Assembly (NCBI GenBank): GCA_905250075.1
Contig: CAJNOP010000027.1
Span: 1,066,032-1,130,031 of the forward strand
DNA length: 64,000 nucleotides
Origin: Rotaria sp. Silwood1
Lineage: Eukaryota; Rotifera; Eurotatoria; Philodinida; Philodinidae
Direction of reading: 5' to 3'
Part shown: one piece after another, positions 1 to 12,271 of the stretch
Position numbering within the stretch: position 1 is the stretch's first letter
How the letters are laid out: every line of letters begins with the position of its first letter
Notes under the pieces: generated by a model
The model's input: only the letters and a program-made list of their open reading frames with translations
Database searches by the model: none
Told to the model about the DNA's origin: nothing
Translations under genes and position numbers: made by a program

Positions 1-747
1 ATTGTTGTATGAACTTAGTTAGTTCATCTCATCTCATTTCCCATTATCAGATAGGTTTCATGAGATAAATCATCCAATATAAAGATATTTTCAAGTCTTG
101 AATTGATTTTTATCATTTTCCTATTCTATTATCTGAATTTTGCTTCTCCTGTTCCGGTTTAGATTCATTAATTTCAAAGATAGTTGATTATACGAATCAT
201 ATGAATTCTATTTATTTCTTCAAAAAAGAAAATTGTAGACCTAGCCTATTAGCCATGTCATTAAAGTTGCGTAAACATTGGCGGTTTTATTGCGATTTAT
301 AAGATGGATTAATGATATAACTATATTGCGAATTAATCCACGGGTTTTTTAAAATTAACAAATAAATGGTTCTCGTCAATTATTCATAAAAGAATGTTCA
401 AGACGTCTCTTAAAATCCGTTTCAAAAATTATGATAGGAATTTCTTGGGAATTTAAGGAGTTTTCTAAGGAATATAGTATAAGAATAATGACTATCGTAA
501 ACTTTCGTATATATCGTCGTCGTTTATTTTTGTAACTTCATTAGCTTTTCATAAACAAGAGAAAAAAAAAATTTATCTTTTTTCCTCCATTTATTCTTCA
601 ATTTATACTGATCGATGAAATTGAAGTTAATATTAGTCGAAATAAAGAAAACATAATATGTGTTATAAAATAATGTTTATATCTTATCATTATACTTGAA
701 ATTGATCTCAATGAAAATAATACAATTTCTTAAAAGAATATACTTAC

Positions 748-946
748 CGCCAAAATTATCGTAGATTAAAATAGTTTCTTCAATGAAATAAGATGGATTG
801 TATGCAAGAGTTGGGAAAACGAAATGATTATATCTATTTTCGTAGTTGTTGAAAGTAATCAGGCAATAAATATTCAGTTCGAAGTTCCTATCAGATACTG
901 TGCCATAGAAATACTGAGAATACTTTTTTAAGGCAAAAATCATCAC
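748..946 (-). CDS. possible first coding exon of an unknown gene running off the left edge
   Basis: An open reading frame starts at ATG 944-946 and reads 66 codons (beginning MMIFALKKYS, ending ETILIYDNFG) to a consensus donor ggcg|gtaagt at 746-748. The stretch is aromatic-rich (many Tyr and Phe) with no recognisable domain. If it is an exon, the rest of the gene would lie to the left, towards or beyond base 1; I could not pick out a convincing second exon in 1-740. Codon choice is less A/T-biased than random intergenic sequence, which is the main reason for listing it. It could still be a chance ORF. Confidence 0.25.
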
Positions 947-1237
947 AATTTAGTTTTTTTGTTTTTGCTTATATAAATAAAAAAATATACGAATCATTTT
1001 TATGCAAATGATTCGTACGTCGTTATTTTTCAAGTATCGCGATTAATCACTAATAGTTTTGCTCAGATCGTACATTGTCGTCAAAAAGGACCTGATTTTA
1101 ATGACATGAAAAGTAAATTATGAAATTACTAGCAATACTCACAAAAACTTTCATTAGCTCTAAATATGATAGTCTTGCTGATACCTTCGACAATTAATCT
1201 GTAATAATGACTCAGTTTATTTGACATTCACAAAATT

Positions 1238-2080
1238 TTATTTCGATATATATAGGCGTGATTGATGACTCTAATACCTCCATACTTATTTGTGTGTTTA
1301 GCTTCAGTCAGGTATTAGAAAAATAAGATTTTTTTCACTACTTATAGTGCATATATAATGCTAATAATGTGTTGTTGTTTAAGCTCTATGTCTCAATAGG
1401 AACAAGAGTTATCAAGTGTTTCCTTATAATCATCTAGTTTAATGTGTTTCACATCTTACTTGTCAACATACACTAATTCTTACTAAAAACATTAAAACAA
1501 CTTGAAATATCAACAAACAAAGTTTTATTATCAAATAGTTAATCCAGAAGTACAGCTAGTTTATCATACTTTATACTTACGAATAAGTTATTTCCTCAAG
1601 TTTATATCACATAAAGCAGAGACAATGTGTGCGATCTTAATAATGTTATAAAAATCATCAATAGCTCCTCTATAGACACTACTTAAAATAGTATAGGTTT
1701 TGAGACGTTGATTAATATTTTCAATAGTCACTCCTGCACTATTAATATCATGGTTGAAGTTGTTTGTCTTCATCTGTTAATTCACTCCTATGAGTTTTTT
1801 TCTTTTTTTTTGACTGCTGACATTGTCGAGTAAGAATTAGTGCGTGTTAACAAATTAGATGTGAAACACATTAAACTGAATGATTATAAGAAAACACTTG
1901 ACAACTCTCGTTCCTATTGAGACATAGAACTCAAGAAATAACACATCATTAGCACTATATATGTACTATAACTAACTTAGTAAAAAAATCTCATTTTTCA
2001 AACATCTGATTAAAGCTACACGTACAAACAAGCATTAGGCTATCACAATGATTGATAGCGCCTATATATACGAAATTTAA
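1238..2080. mobile_element. fold-back DNA element with ~250-bp terminal inverted repeats
   Basis: The left arm (about 1238-1490) and right arm (about 1825-2080) are reverse complements of each other with roughly 80-85% identity by eye. For example, tattgagacatagagcttaa read in reverse from the left arm matches tattgagacatagaactcaa in the right arm. The outer ends match closely: left tttcgatatatataggcg, right cgcctatatatacgaaa. The ~335-bp spacer (1490-1825) holds a short minus-strand ORF resembling a transposase C-terminus (separate entry). I read this as a deleted, probably non-autonomous DNA transposon. No target-site duplication could be fixed with confidence. Confidence 0.8.
1588..1773 (-). 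pseudogene. DDE-transposase C-terminal remnant inside the fold-back element
   Basis: This 61-residue minus-strand ORF contains ENINQRLKTYTILSSVYRG followed by a hydrophobic helix ending in SALCDINLRK. That resembles the end of DDE_Tnp_4-type transposases (PIF/Harbinger, IS4EU-like), where a conserved E/R-rich helix (VE..N.RLK.F.IL...YRG) is followed by I..VCAL.N. The aspartates of the catalytic core are not present, so it is a fragment. It sits between the two inverted arms, as expected for an internally deleted element that kept only the 3' end of its transposase. Family assignment is by memory of motif shape and is uncertain. Confidence 0.45.
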
Positions 2081-2439
2081 AGTGCACATTGATATTTTTA
2101 ATATATTTTTCTTTTCATCAAATGAAAATATATGCAGTGAAGGCCAATTGAAACTCACTCGTCTTCTCTCGCTTCGTTTTGTTTTTTAGAATGTTTTTGT
2201 ATTTATAAACCTTCTATATATGATGAGAATGCATCAGTCACATTTCTTTTATCTACCATGTACAGATTAACTAAGGCTAAAATTTTTCTGCTGTTAAAAA
2301 ATTTGAATCCATCCAGTTGGAAAACAAATCATAGTGCATTAGGTACCACACCGACGTAGACGTAACAACGTTGACATTAATGCGTAATATTTTGAAGCTG
2401 TTGTTTATCTTGAAAATCGATTTTAATCTCTACTGTGTA

Positions 2440-2880
2440 CATATATTATGAATCGTAAATATCATAAATACACACGTCAGGTCAAGCACAATGTGTATCA
2501 AAAATATCGAACCGGACTTTGCAGTTATGGGTTTTAATCATTAGCTAAACGTTTCAAGATCAGATATCATGGTAAGCATTTCATGATTAGGTATCGTCAA
2601 TAGGATGATACTATCGATTTATTAAAACAAAAATTGGCGAGTTGTCAAGCACGCACAATAATACGACAAGAAGTTAAGTATTATAATATTTTTGAGTTTG
2701 TTGAAGTAATGAATCATAAACATGTACAAGTTAATTATAGGATGATCCAGGCACATATCGAATCTGAACTAAAGCGAAAAGTACCACTATGCACTATCAG
2801 ATGATATGACAAAGAATGTTCCAATGCATGAAAAACAAGTTACAAAATAACATTGCGTGATGGTTTGCCTATAATCATAT
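2440..2880 (+). pseudogene. decayed transposase-like ORF with several in-frame stops
   Basis: Reading the plus strand through stops gives protein-like sequence: RKYHKYTRQVKHNVYQKYRT, then SLAKRFKIRYHGKHFMIRY, then LKQKLASCQARTIIRQEVKY, then FVEVMNHKHVQVNYRMIQAH and IESELKRKVPLCTIR. It ends KITLRDGLPIII. At least three in-frame stops (after GF, RYRQ and CTIR) break it. The basic, helix-rich start followed by a second putative DNA-binding segment resembles the helix-turn-helix N-terminus of transposases. No DDE core follows in 2880-3500. It is degraded and presumably dead. Confidence 0.5.
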
Positions 2881-3822
2881 AACAATAATTTCATTATTTT
2901 ATTAATATATCTTTTATGTGTTTTCAGATGATAATATTTTTTTAGAACACAATTTGGTTAATTTTGAAAATCATTACGGCGAATTACTAATGTTCGCTTA
3001 AAATTAATTGACAAAATAGCACTATATTTCATTATGTTTATATGACAAACTCCCGCTGCTCCTTAACACCAACCGTTAACTCAAGTTCTGGAACTTTCGG
3101 CATATCCCAAACGATATGTTTTTATTAAAACTATAAATGAAGCATTATAAGTCCCATGTATATTACGTTTAATACTATTAAAAACATTTCATTTGTTATT
3201 AAAAATAGAAAATAAAAATGTTTATCGTAAATATGGTGATGCTTATGAAATTGATGGTTATTACAATCGACGCTAATGATTTTTCTATGAAGTTTTCATT
3301 ATAATCTAGATGTCAATATATATTTCACATAGGAAAACATATCATTTGTTTTTTTCTAATACACTTTTTACATGTAAACTAGATTTGTTGTTCAAAGTAA
3401 ACATAACACGAGATGCTATGCATTCCATTCTTTCTTGCTATATATAATATGTTAATAAATAAAGAAGATATGGTAATAAAAATAAACCCAAAACAATCGA
3501 GAGAATTTTAATGAGCTCTCATTGTACACCATGATATTGAAATCATTTGGAAAAGACTTTATTGACGAAGACTTATGATAATCTCTATTTATTTATGTGA
3601 GCATTTTGCACGTATGGCATAAAAATAATAATATATAATTCAATATGATAAAAGAAAAGGCTTTATTAGAAGAAATGTTAATACAACTCCAAATAACAAT
3701 CTGCATAGCTTTTAAAGTGCAGAGAAAAATAACATTCTCATTTCTTAAAATACAACATATATTGCTAATTTTTTCCATTTGTCTTGTATAATCAAACTCT
3801 TGGATTCAGTTGATTAGTTTCA

Positions 3823-4349
3823 TAAAGGATATCCTATAAGTTCTGATCCTCAACGGAAATTAGTTTATTAATGTAAACAAAAAAAAATGATCGTTACTCA
3901 ACTATATTTATTTAAGCTTCGAATACTTAGGATGATGTTCTAAATGGCATATTATCCGATGTTATTATCATTTTTAATAATAGTAATATAAACAGAAGAA
4001 AAGTCATAATGAGGGTACAGATACAAAGAATAGAAATACACCCACATCTACATTCTAAAACCAACGTCTCGTATTTTAGAATTGTGTTACGTTATATACG
4101 ATGAATTCATTGTTTATTAAAACTCCTTAAAAAAATACTGATCAATATCGAGATTTTAATTACCTTGCTTCTTCTATTTATTTCACTATTATTAAAAAAG
4201 ATAATGTCATTGGATAATATACCATTTAAAGAATTGTTCAAAGTACCCGAAGCTCATCTAGATATAGTTGAATAGGAATCACTCTTTATTTTCATATAAA
4301 TTGATTTCCGTTGAGACCTAAAACTTATGGGACACCCTTTGTATATTTT
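3823..4349. mobile_element. second fold-back element, mariner-like ends
   Basis: Arms 3823-4003 and 4167-4349 are inverted copies. The left arm starts aaaggatatcctataagttc and the right arm, read in reverse complement, starts aaagggtgtcccataagttt. Both then share caacggaaat, attcaactatat, agcttcg and atggNatattatccNatgNNattatc in the same order. The GGGTGTCCCATAAGT-type end is typical of Tc1/mariner inverted repeats, and A/T-rich TA-containing flanks fit. The ~165-bp spacer has no ORF, so the element is non-autonomous. Arm divergence suggests an old insertion. Confidence 0.75.
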
Positions 4350-5445
4350 TCTCATCGTGATGATATTACAGATAAAATCAGTAATTTATTTGTTTAGAAA
4401 GCGTTTAGATTATTTTGTAAATTAATTGGAAAAACTAAGTTTGAATAGTATATCTATCGAAAAAGTCAATCTTATATCAGATGCTTAAATTGAATAAAAC
4501 AGTATTAGACTTTTTCAAAAAATTGTTTTCATAAAAAAACAAACTATGTTCACTGAAATGGATTATTTGCAGATCAGATGTTCTTAAAAGTATATTTGCA
4601 TCAATAATACTTCAAACTAGAACCAAATATGTGATCGTTTTCTTTCTTTTTTTTTAATTTTATTTTCGTTATATAATATATTTAAGCGTCAAGTTATAAT
4701 GAATTTCCACTCACATCAAATACAATTTCTATCAATAGATGTGATTTAACTGGGTTGTCTCGCGCATACATTATTAATATAATAAAACGAATAGAAAAAA
4801 ATAAAGTTGCTTATCATTGACTGAGTATATATATATATATATATTTTTTTTTTCTGTATTCCAATCAAATCACAAAAACCCAATCCATTGCTTCTTGATG
4901 ACATTCGAAACGGATCTCTTGATAATAATTTAATTTAATCTAATTCATCATAACGTCCAATACATCATAACTAGAACCAAAAATACTCATCATCTTAAGA
5001 CTTACTTAACCATTCGTTTGTCTTGTTCTATAAGTACAACTAAATAATCTATTCTTATTTTCTTAGACTATCAAATGAAATATAAATATCATCATCGTAT
5101 AAAATCAATATTTATTATAGAATCTGTTATATAACATCGAGCTTTTTCTAAAAAGTCAAACTAATTTGATGTGAATAAAATTCATTGTCTACATATATTT
5201 AAATTGACTTTAATATAGAGAGACCTTTCAAGTTATCCAATGACTGTTGTATGTGTTCAAATTATACAAACTCTTGTTTCTCTCTCGTTCAAATGAAGTG
5301 TCAATCATTATGGGTACTGTTCTATTATTTTTTTTCGAAATAGCAGAACGAAAGAGTTCAGCTACATTATTTAGTAAAGGGTTGAGTACATTCATTTCTT
5401 TTTTTTTTTACAACATAGACAGCAAATCGTTATTGGTTTATCATA
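4350..5445. other. AT-rich intergenic DNA, probable 5' region of the EEP gene
   Basis: No exon-like reading frame was found on either strand. The stretch holds a (TA)n tract near 4829-4845 followed by a T run. The short ORF beginning at 5247 overlaps the 5' end of the next gene in another frame and looks like a shadow. Confidence 0.5.
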
Positions 5446-6372
5446 ATGATATTTTTCATTATAAAATTCATTTTAATAATCACACTAATCGAAACTTCTA
5501 TAATAGAAATTCCAATTCGATTGATGACCTATAATTTAATGCGTGGTCGTTATAATTGTTATGAAGAAAAATTAAAAGCAAATGAAAATTTTCGTCATTC
5601 AATAAATATAAAATCTTTCAATAATCGAGTTGATTTTGTTCGAGCTAATCTAGCCACAATAGCTAATCATATTCGTCAATATGATCCTGACATTATTGCT
5701 ATACAAGAAGTCCAAGAATCACCATCATCCATACCAAACAATAATGAAATATCAACAGCTACTTATCTTGCACAACTACTTGATATGACATTCACATTTA
5801 GTCCAACTTTATTTGATTATGAAGTTCAAATGCAATATGGTACAGCTATACTTGTAAATCATCATAGATTTCGTTTAATTGCAGTAGAAATTCTTTCTTT
5901 GCCACTTGGTCTTGAGCCACGAAACTCACCATGTTTAACAATTCAACCTCGAAATATAAATATTACATTTCGAGCATGTTCTATTCATTTTGATCATCAT
6001 CCATTTGATAATACAATCCGTGTACAACAAGCAAATACATTTATTTATTGGTTAACTAAAGGACAATATCATCCAACAATACTTTTAGGTGATTTTAATG
6101 CTAACAAAACTTCAGTAACATTAACAAATTTATATAAATATTTTTTTGATGACAATTCACTAGAAAATTCTCGTCCAACATGGTCAGAATGTGGTGAAAT
6201 ATTAAAGGATAAAATTGATTATATATTATTCGATCGACAATCTAATTGGAAAATAAAACATTTTTTACATGGATTAAATATGAAAAAATTATATTCATCT
6301 ATTGACATAACAATGCTTTCTGATCATGTACCATTATTTGCTGAAACTATTCTCAGTGTTCCAATAAAATGA
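5446..6372 (+). CDS. endonuclease/exonuclease/phosphatase (EEP) family protein, intronless
   Basis: This 308-residue protein of the EEP fold (the metal-dependent phosphoesterase fold of exonuclease III, DNase I and sphingomyelinase) cleaves phosphodiester or phosphomonoester bonds; the substrate cannot be told from sequence. All catalytic motifs are present: Asn30 in LMTYNLMRG, Glu88 in IIAIQEVQ, His181 in SIHFDHH, Asp216 and Asn218 in LLGDFNANK, Asp258 in DKIDYILF, and Asp293-His294 in SDHVPLF. Residues 1-20 form a hydrophobic leader (signal peptide or signal anchor), so the product is probably secreted or membrane-attached. The alternative start Met27 would remove that leader and sits inside the first motif, so 5446 is preferred. 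The gene has no intron, unlike every other intact gene in the window, and an AATAAA lies about 55 bp after the stop. Intronlessness plus a bacterial-style compact EEP domain makes horizontal acquisition possible but unproven. Confidence 0.9.
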   Translation: MIFFIIKFILIITLIETSIIEIPIRLMTYNLMRGRYNCYEEKLKANENFRHSINIKSFNNRVDFVRANLATIANHIRQYDPDIIAIQEVQESPSSIPNNNEISTATYLAQLLDMTFTFSPTLFDYEVQMQYGTAILVNHHRFRLIAVEILSLPLGLEPRNSPCLTIQPRNINITFRACSIHFDHHPFDNTIRVQQANTFIYWLTKGQYHPTILLGDFNANKTSVTLTNLYKYFFDDNSLENSRPTWSECGEILKDKIDYILFDRQSNWKIKHFLHGLNMKKLYSSIDITMLSDHVPLFAETILSVPIK

Positions 6373-9300
6373 ATTAAAAAAAATTTTTTTTTTTTTTGAA
6401 TAGTTTATCAGATGTTGTTTACTTGATAATAAATAAATGTCAACTTTAGCTCTTTTATATCTTTGATCCATATCTTGAAAATAGAACAGAATAGGCAGAC
6501 GATCATGTCAGTCAATTTATCATAAAATATAAATATACAGCAAATTAGTTTTATTCTAGAAACTTATGGCGTATGAGACAATTTTCTGTTTTTTTTCTAT
6601 ATCATTTTTTTTCTAAATCAGTCTTTTCTTTGCATATATATACCACGTATTGCAACGTCCTGACAAACTATTTGAAGCGATGTCATTATTTGAACGCCTC
6701 TTTCATTAGGATCCTGACAAACACTGCCATTCGTGATATATACTCTAAATTACATCACAAAGGAACATATTTTACAAATAAGTGACTTTTTTTAAAATTT
6801 AATATATAATCAACCCAGGAAATATATATATATATATATTCACCATATGTTACCAAGCCAACGAAATATACTGATAAAAGAGCATAGTGCATTTTTTTTT
6901 TATCATCACGCAAACTTTTTCTCTTTTTTATTTCAGCATATTATGTTTTTAAGAAAACTACATAAAATATATAGAATATATTATTTTAACAAAGATAAGT
7001 GTATTTCAACATAATTTTATTCGAGGCACATATTATCAAAGGAAATGCCTTCTATTATTTTCCTGCCAAAACAAGTCTTTATCTCCTACGCATCTGCTAT
7101 GTTCGAGGGCGTGTCAATAATAGAAAGAAAAAGAAGGAAAAAAATGGGGGGGAAGCACGTCGGTTTCTTCTTTTCTTGTCAAGAGAAGACGAGACGCACA
7201 GAAGAACGGAAGAACAAATAGGAGGTATATTCTGTTTTTGTTTCACGCATGTTTTTTACCCCTACTCTTTTTTCACCTTTTTCCTCACTTACAAGCTCGA
7301 CGTCGTTGTTGTCGTCATCGACAACATTGCTGCTACTTCTATTAGATAAACGGCATCAACAACGAAAGAAGGAAAAGTAATAGAAGCATTATGACGAACC
7401 ACGCTCAAAGTACTATAGCTGTTCTTTTTTCTCAGCCTTGATTATCCATCGTGTTATTTCACCCTTGATATAGAAGCCCATTCATGCGCATGTGTTCTTT
7501 TCCTCAATTTCAATGCATAAAGAAAAAAAGAAAAAAAAAAGTTTTTTTAAAAATTACTTCCCATTTTAAACTTAAAATATTTTATATACATGAAGCACTT
7601 TCTTTTGGTTAGAATCAGGAATGGAATATTAAAACGTATGTACGAACATAAACTAGCTAATATATTTTTTCTAGCAATGTGTTTCGTCCAAATCATATTA
7701 ATGGATAATTAATTTATTGATAAATAAAGAAAAAAAAACAATAACACAAATAAACTATGTGTTGGTTTTCAAGAGCAATTGTTTCTTTTTTGTCGTCGTC
7801 ATAAAATGAGTGAAGAAGAACTTTTAGATAGTTTTGTTTCTTAGGACAGAAATGAATATGATTAATTTTTTTATAATCAAAATAGCTGATAATGTGTAAA
7901 AAGGCAGCTACTCTGTTGAGATAAGAATATGATATATTTGTTAAGTTCTTTTTTTTTTTATTTATGCCACTACCCCCACATTACCGCGATATTTAATATT
8001 TGCTCTTTTCTGTATATAATCCACTCCAAGTTTTTCTTCGCTTTCTTTTTTTTCATTACTGTCCAATTTGACAACATTCAATTGACTTTTATCATTATAC
8101 AATATAACATTGGTGTGATATTAATAACATGGATATTTTTCTATGTCGTTGTATTTTTTCTGTAACACACTTTTTTTTCTTTGTTTATCACTTTTTATAG
8201 ACGACTACCAAACAACTAATGAATATCAACTTCGTCAGCATTTCTTTTACCTTCAAACCGTATTTCTTTTATTTGTATATATTCTAATAATGAAATACGT
8301 GCGTCATATATATTTTTTTATTTTATTTTATATTTAAATTCTCTTCACACATGACACATGTTAGACAGACATTTCCACTTTCTTAATATTGATAATGGCA
8401 GCTTTTATTAATCAGATGATATGAACATAGGTAATGTCGTGTATATATATATATATGTATTTGATCAAGCTTTCTTTTTTATTACTTTTTTTACATTTGA
8501 TGATAAATAGATAGTTATATCTGTTGTAATTGACGTCATCTTTAGCTATTGTCGATAAGAGTCTCTTGAGAAAAAAATAGAAAAGAAAAACCAAAATCGA
8601 CTTAGTTTGCGATAGAACGTGGGTGGATAAAAGACATTGTCATCAGTTAGATAATACTAAAAGTATTAGAAAAAATTTAAAAAAAAATATCAAATGAAGA
8701 TTGATTAGAAATATCCAATCAAAAAAGATTTATTTTGTGAATTAAATTAGAGTCACATATTTCGTAAATATTTTTTTTTTTTATTGTAATAAAATAATAG
8801 TAAATATGATTTCACCGGAAGTGAAAACATTAGAGAATCTGTTAAAAAATAATTAAATAAGAAGTAATCAGTAAAATGAAAGAGCAAGTCGACGTTTGAT
8901 ATAGGCTATTAGGAACTTTCAAAGAACTTTTTAAGGTCAGATGCTTATTTCTTCTACTAGTTTACTTAGTATCTTTTACTTTTTACATAGTTTTTTTCTT
9001 TTCTCCTATTGTCTTTGCTTGATCACATATTTCTTGTGATATATGTGGGAGTTAATATATAATAATTAGAAAAAAAAACTTTGTTTTTTCTTATTTTACT
9101 CTTGAGTCTTCATCTATTCTTTGTTGATTCTGTTGAGAAAAATAAAGACATTTTTGATATTATTCGTCGCATAGCCTTGATTTAGTGCATGATTAAAAGC
9201 CGTAGACATCTTCATTAAAGTTTGGCATAAAACACTTAAAATATATATATATAAGCACATAAATGTGGATGTATCACGTTGTTAATTTAGATAATTTGGA

Positions 9301-9945
9301 TCCGACGGGAAGTTGTCTTAATCATATTCATTTCTCGATGAAATAGAATAGACAAAAGATTAAGTATTCATTTTGTAATTTATGAGAGTCTATGTTCTTT
9401 CATTCATTGAAATAATTCACTAAAAATAGAATTTTCGAATGCAAATATGTTCTTCAGTATTATGTTTACTGGTTCGTTCGCCCACCCATAACTATCATCA
9501 TTGGGCTAATATTTGTTATTTCTTAGATTCTTCGTCTCTTTTCTTCTTTACCATCGTCATCATCATCTTTTTCTTCTTAGCGCACAAATATACACAACTC
9601 TCGTCTTCCGCATAAAAAAAAAAGGATGCTATCAATGTTTGCGCTTGTGAAGAAAATCTTCTTTTATTCTTTTGCTTCTTCTCGTGTGTGAATACACGCG
9701 CATTTCTGAGACGAGAAAAAAAAACCAAGAGAGACAAAATGATAATTATATCGGTACCCGAACGTTAGCTAACAATAGACGGCACAAATAGTCAGATTAA
9801 TTGAATACATGACTAGTCCTTCCATGAGTTCATATTTTTATTAAAAAGAAAAGACAACTAAGTATAAAATTTAAATTTTTTTTAGATTAAAATTTTTGTT
9901 GAATGTACGAAATTAGTTTTAATTTAACACATTGTCTATACGACT
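6373..9945. other. 3.6-kb intergenic region with pyrimidine-rich tracts
   Basis: No supported gene was seen. It contains (TA)n runs (6822-6840, 8443-8458, 9241-9252), many T and A homopolymers, and two less AT-rich patches (7080-7400 and 9480-9740) rich in AAGAAG/CTTCTT. Short ORFs here are low-complexity (Phe/Tyr-rich or Lys/Glu-rich) and look like chance. The 9480-9945 part is the likely promoter and 5' UTR of the zinc-finger gene that follows. Confidence 0.4.
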
Positions 9946-12271
9946 ATGTGCATTCCAGCCGTATCGACAGTATCCAAAAATTCAACTAGTTCTGTTATTG
10001 TGTCTTCAATGCATTCATCAAAACAAGGTTCATTTATCGATGAACAACAAGAATTTTCATCTGACATTGATAATGTTAAAACAGGTGTGCGAACAAATAC
10101 TCCATCAAGTATAGCTGGTAACCGTTCAGACAATGATTCACCTGTTCGAAGTTATGCACTTATTGAAACTGATCCTAATGAACTTGATCATATTATTGAT
10201 ATACTTCGACAATTTTTTCCCAATACACGTATTGTTGAATGTAATAATGCATCATCAAATCCAAGTCGTACACCAAGTCGTTCATCATTAGCTACAGCAC
10301 CACAACAGCAAACATCAACGGAATCAAATAGTGGTTTACGTGTTCCAACATCTTTAACTAATCGTCATTCGATACATAGTCGTAGTATATCAGAAAAATC
10401 TTCATTTGAAAGTGATATTTTACAAAATTCAATAATAACTACACCAGAAACTCCAAATATAAATTTAAATGATCAATCACCATCAACTACAAATTCACAA
10501 GTAATACATGATTTTTTTTCTTTTTCATTTTTTGATTAATTATTTTTAATTTTTTGTTCATTTAGACATTTAAAGGTAAACTAAAAGATTATTTACAACG
10601 TCGTTATTTAGAACAAATTAATGAACATCAAGCACGTAAAGAAACATTTATAAAATGTCGTAGTGATGATTTAAATTATCATTATATAAAAAGAGAACCA
10701 CCATCAGAACTTGTTCAAAGTTGTGAACATATATCAAAATCCAATGATTCTTATTATCATCATCATCGACATACACTTTTAAATGCGTCTTCAACACCAT
10801 CAACAATCCATACATCAAATCCAACAGTAAAAGCTCATTCATTTGATTTATCATCCGCTTTACTTCAACATTCTGTCTCGGATACAAATTTGTGTTGTAC
10901 ATTAAGTTCATCAGATACAAATTTTATTCAATCACAAGATGGAAATATTACACGTTCATCAAGTAAACGTGGTTTATTACAACGTTGTGCAACTATTGAT
11001 ATGGAAGATACACCAGCATCAAATATTGATGATGAACACATGACATCATTACCAACATCACCAGTAACTGTTGAAAAACTTGATGCAGGTAAAATTACGT
11101 TTAGTATTGATCGACCTGATGATGATGATGATGATAATAATATTGGTGATCAAACAAAAAATTTATCTATTCACTCAAATATTCAACATCAAGGAAAAAC
11201 TCGTCCATTTCGACATTCATATTCTGATCAACCAACAACTGATGAATCAGCAAATAGAAATAATAATAATTTATTTGTACCTTATCGACATTCATTTGAA
11301 CATCCAAATGAAAAACGAACATTTTCATCAAATATAACAACAATGTCATGTCAAACTAGTGTACCTTTACCAGTTACCCCTTATTCAGCATCAAGTGATC
11401 CTGGTCCATATCTTTCACCATGGTCAAATACACCAACAAATCCATATAGTTTAGTGAATTTTCATTTTCCAAAAAGTCAAGAACATGTTGTTGCTAGTGC
11501 ACAAGGTAGTATTGCACAATTATCAACATTAACAAAGTTTTTATGCGATGAACCAAGTGTCTTTACACCAATTTCTCCAAGGTAGAAAATAGATTTATTA
11601 TATTATTTTGACATGAATAAATATCATCAATTTAGATTTAAAACGGAAATACAAGATTCAAATAGTACTAGAAACTCATCATCCGTACCACCATGTCAGA
11701 TTTGTCGGCAGGAATTTGAATCAAGGCAAACGTAATTACATATAACTAATATTTAAAAGAAAAACATTCAGTCTTTTTTTTTTAATATTTTTCTAGGTAT
11801 TTAGCTCATTATCGTGCTCATCTTGAAAGTTCATGTGAAGATGACAAATCAGGTATACTTGATTTTACGCAAATGGATAATAATGGTATGCGTCTTGGTG
11901 AAGCACGTAATTATTCATGCAAAATATGTTCAAAACGTTTTTCTCGGTAAAAATATTTTTTTTATACTTTATAAATTAAAATTTTTTCATGCATGTTGTT
12001 TTTTAGAAGTGATATGTTAAATAGACATTTACGGTTACATTCTGGTATTCGTCCATATCGTTGTACAATGTGTAATACACATTTTTCTCGAAGTGATCAT
12101 TTATCGACACATTTACGTACTCATACAGGTGAAAAACCTTATGCATGTCCTGAATGTTCATATGCTGCTTGCCGACGAGATATGATTACAAGACATTTAA
12201 AAGTTCATTTAAAACAACGACCTGAAAGAAAAAATGCAACATCAAGTTTAGGATCAAGTAATGAATCATAG
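9946..12271 (+). CDS. C2H2 zinc-finger transcription factor, four C-terminal fingers (EGR/Klumpfuss-like arrangement)
   Basis: Five exons, 9946-10500, 10566-11581, 11636-11731, 11797-11946 and 12007-12271, join in frame to 693 residues; introns are 54-65 bp with GT..AG ends. Residues 1-540 are Ser/Thr/Asn-rich and probably disordered, with a poly-Asp run and a SUMO-type consensus IKRE at 226-229. Fingers: an atypical first (C544, C547, H560, H564), a ~32-residue spacer, then three contiguous fingers at 595-617, 623-645 and 651-673. Fingers 2 and 3 carry FSRSDMLNRH and FSRSDHLSTH with the linker TGEKPY; RSD-type recognition helices favour G-rich sites in EGR, KLF and SP proteins. The last finger has YAACRRDMITRH. 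It is a nuclear DNA-binding regulator. Introns split the first and second fingers. The start lies just downstream of a T-rich leader. An AATAAA follows the stop by about 15 bp. The exact orthologue is not clear to me. Confidence 0.88.

Noticed and set aside
6999..7349. 116-residue plus ORF with an RKKKKEKNGG stretch
   Set aside because: Low-complexity middle, no family, no splice support; likely intergenic.
9516..9737. Lys/Glu/Arg-rich minus-strand ORF in front of the zinc-finger gene
   Set aside because: Arises from CTTCTT-type simple sequence; probably promoter or 5' UTR.
10648..11349. Minus-strand and alternate-frame ORFs within the zinc-finger exons
   Set aside because: Shadows of the spliced coding frame, which has agreeing splice phases and zinc fingers.
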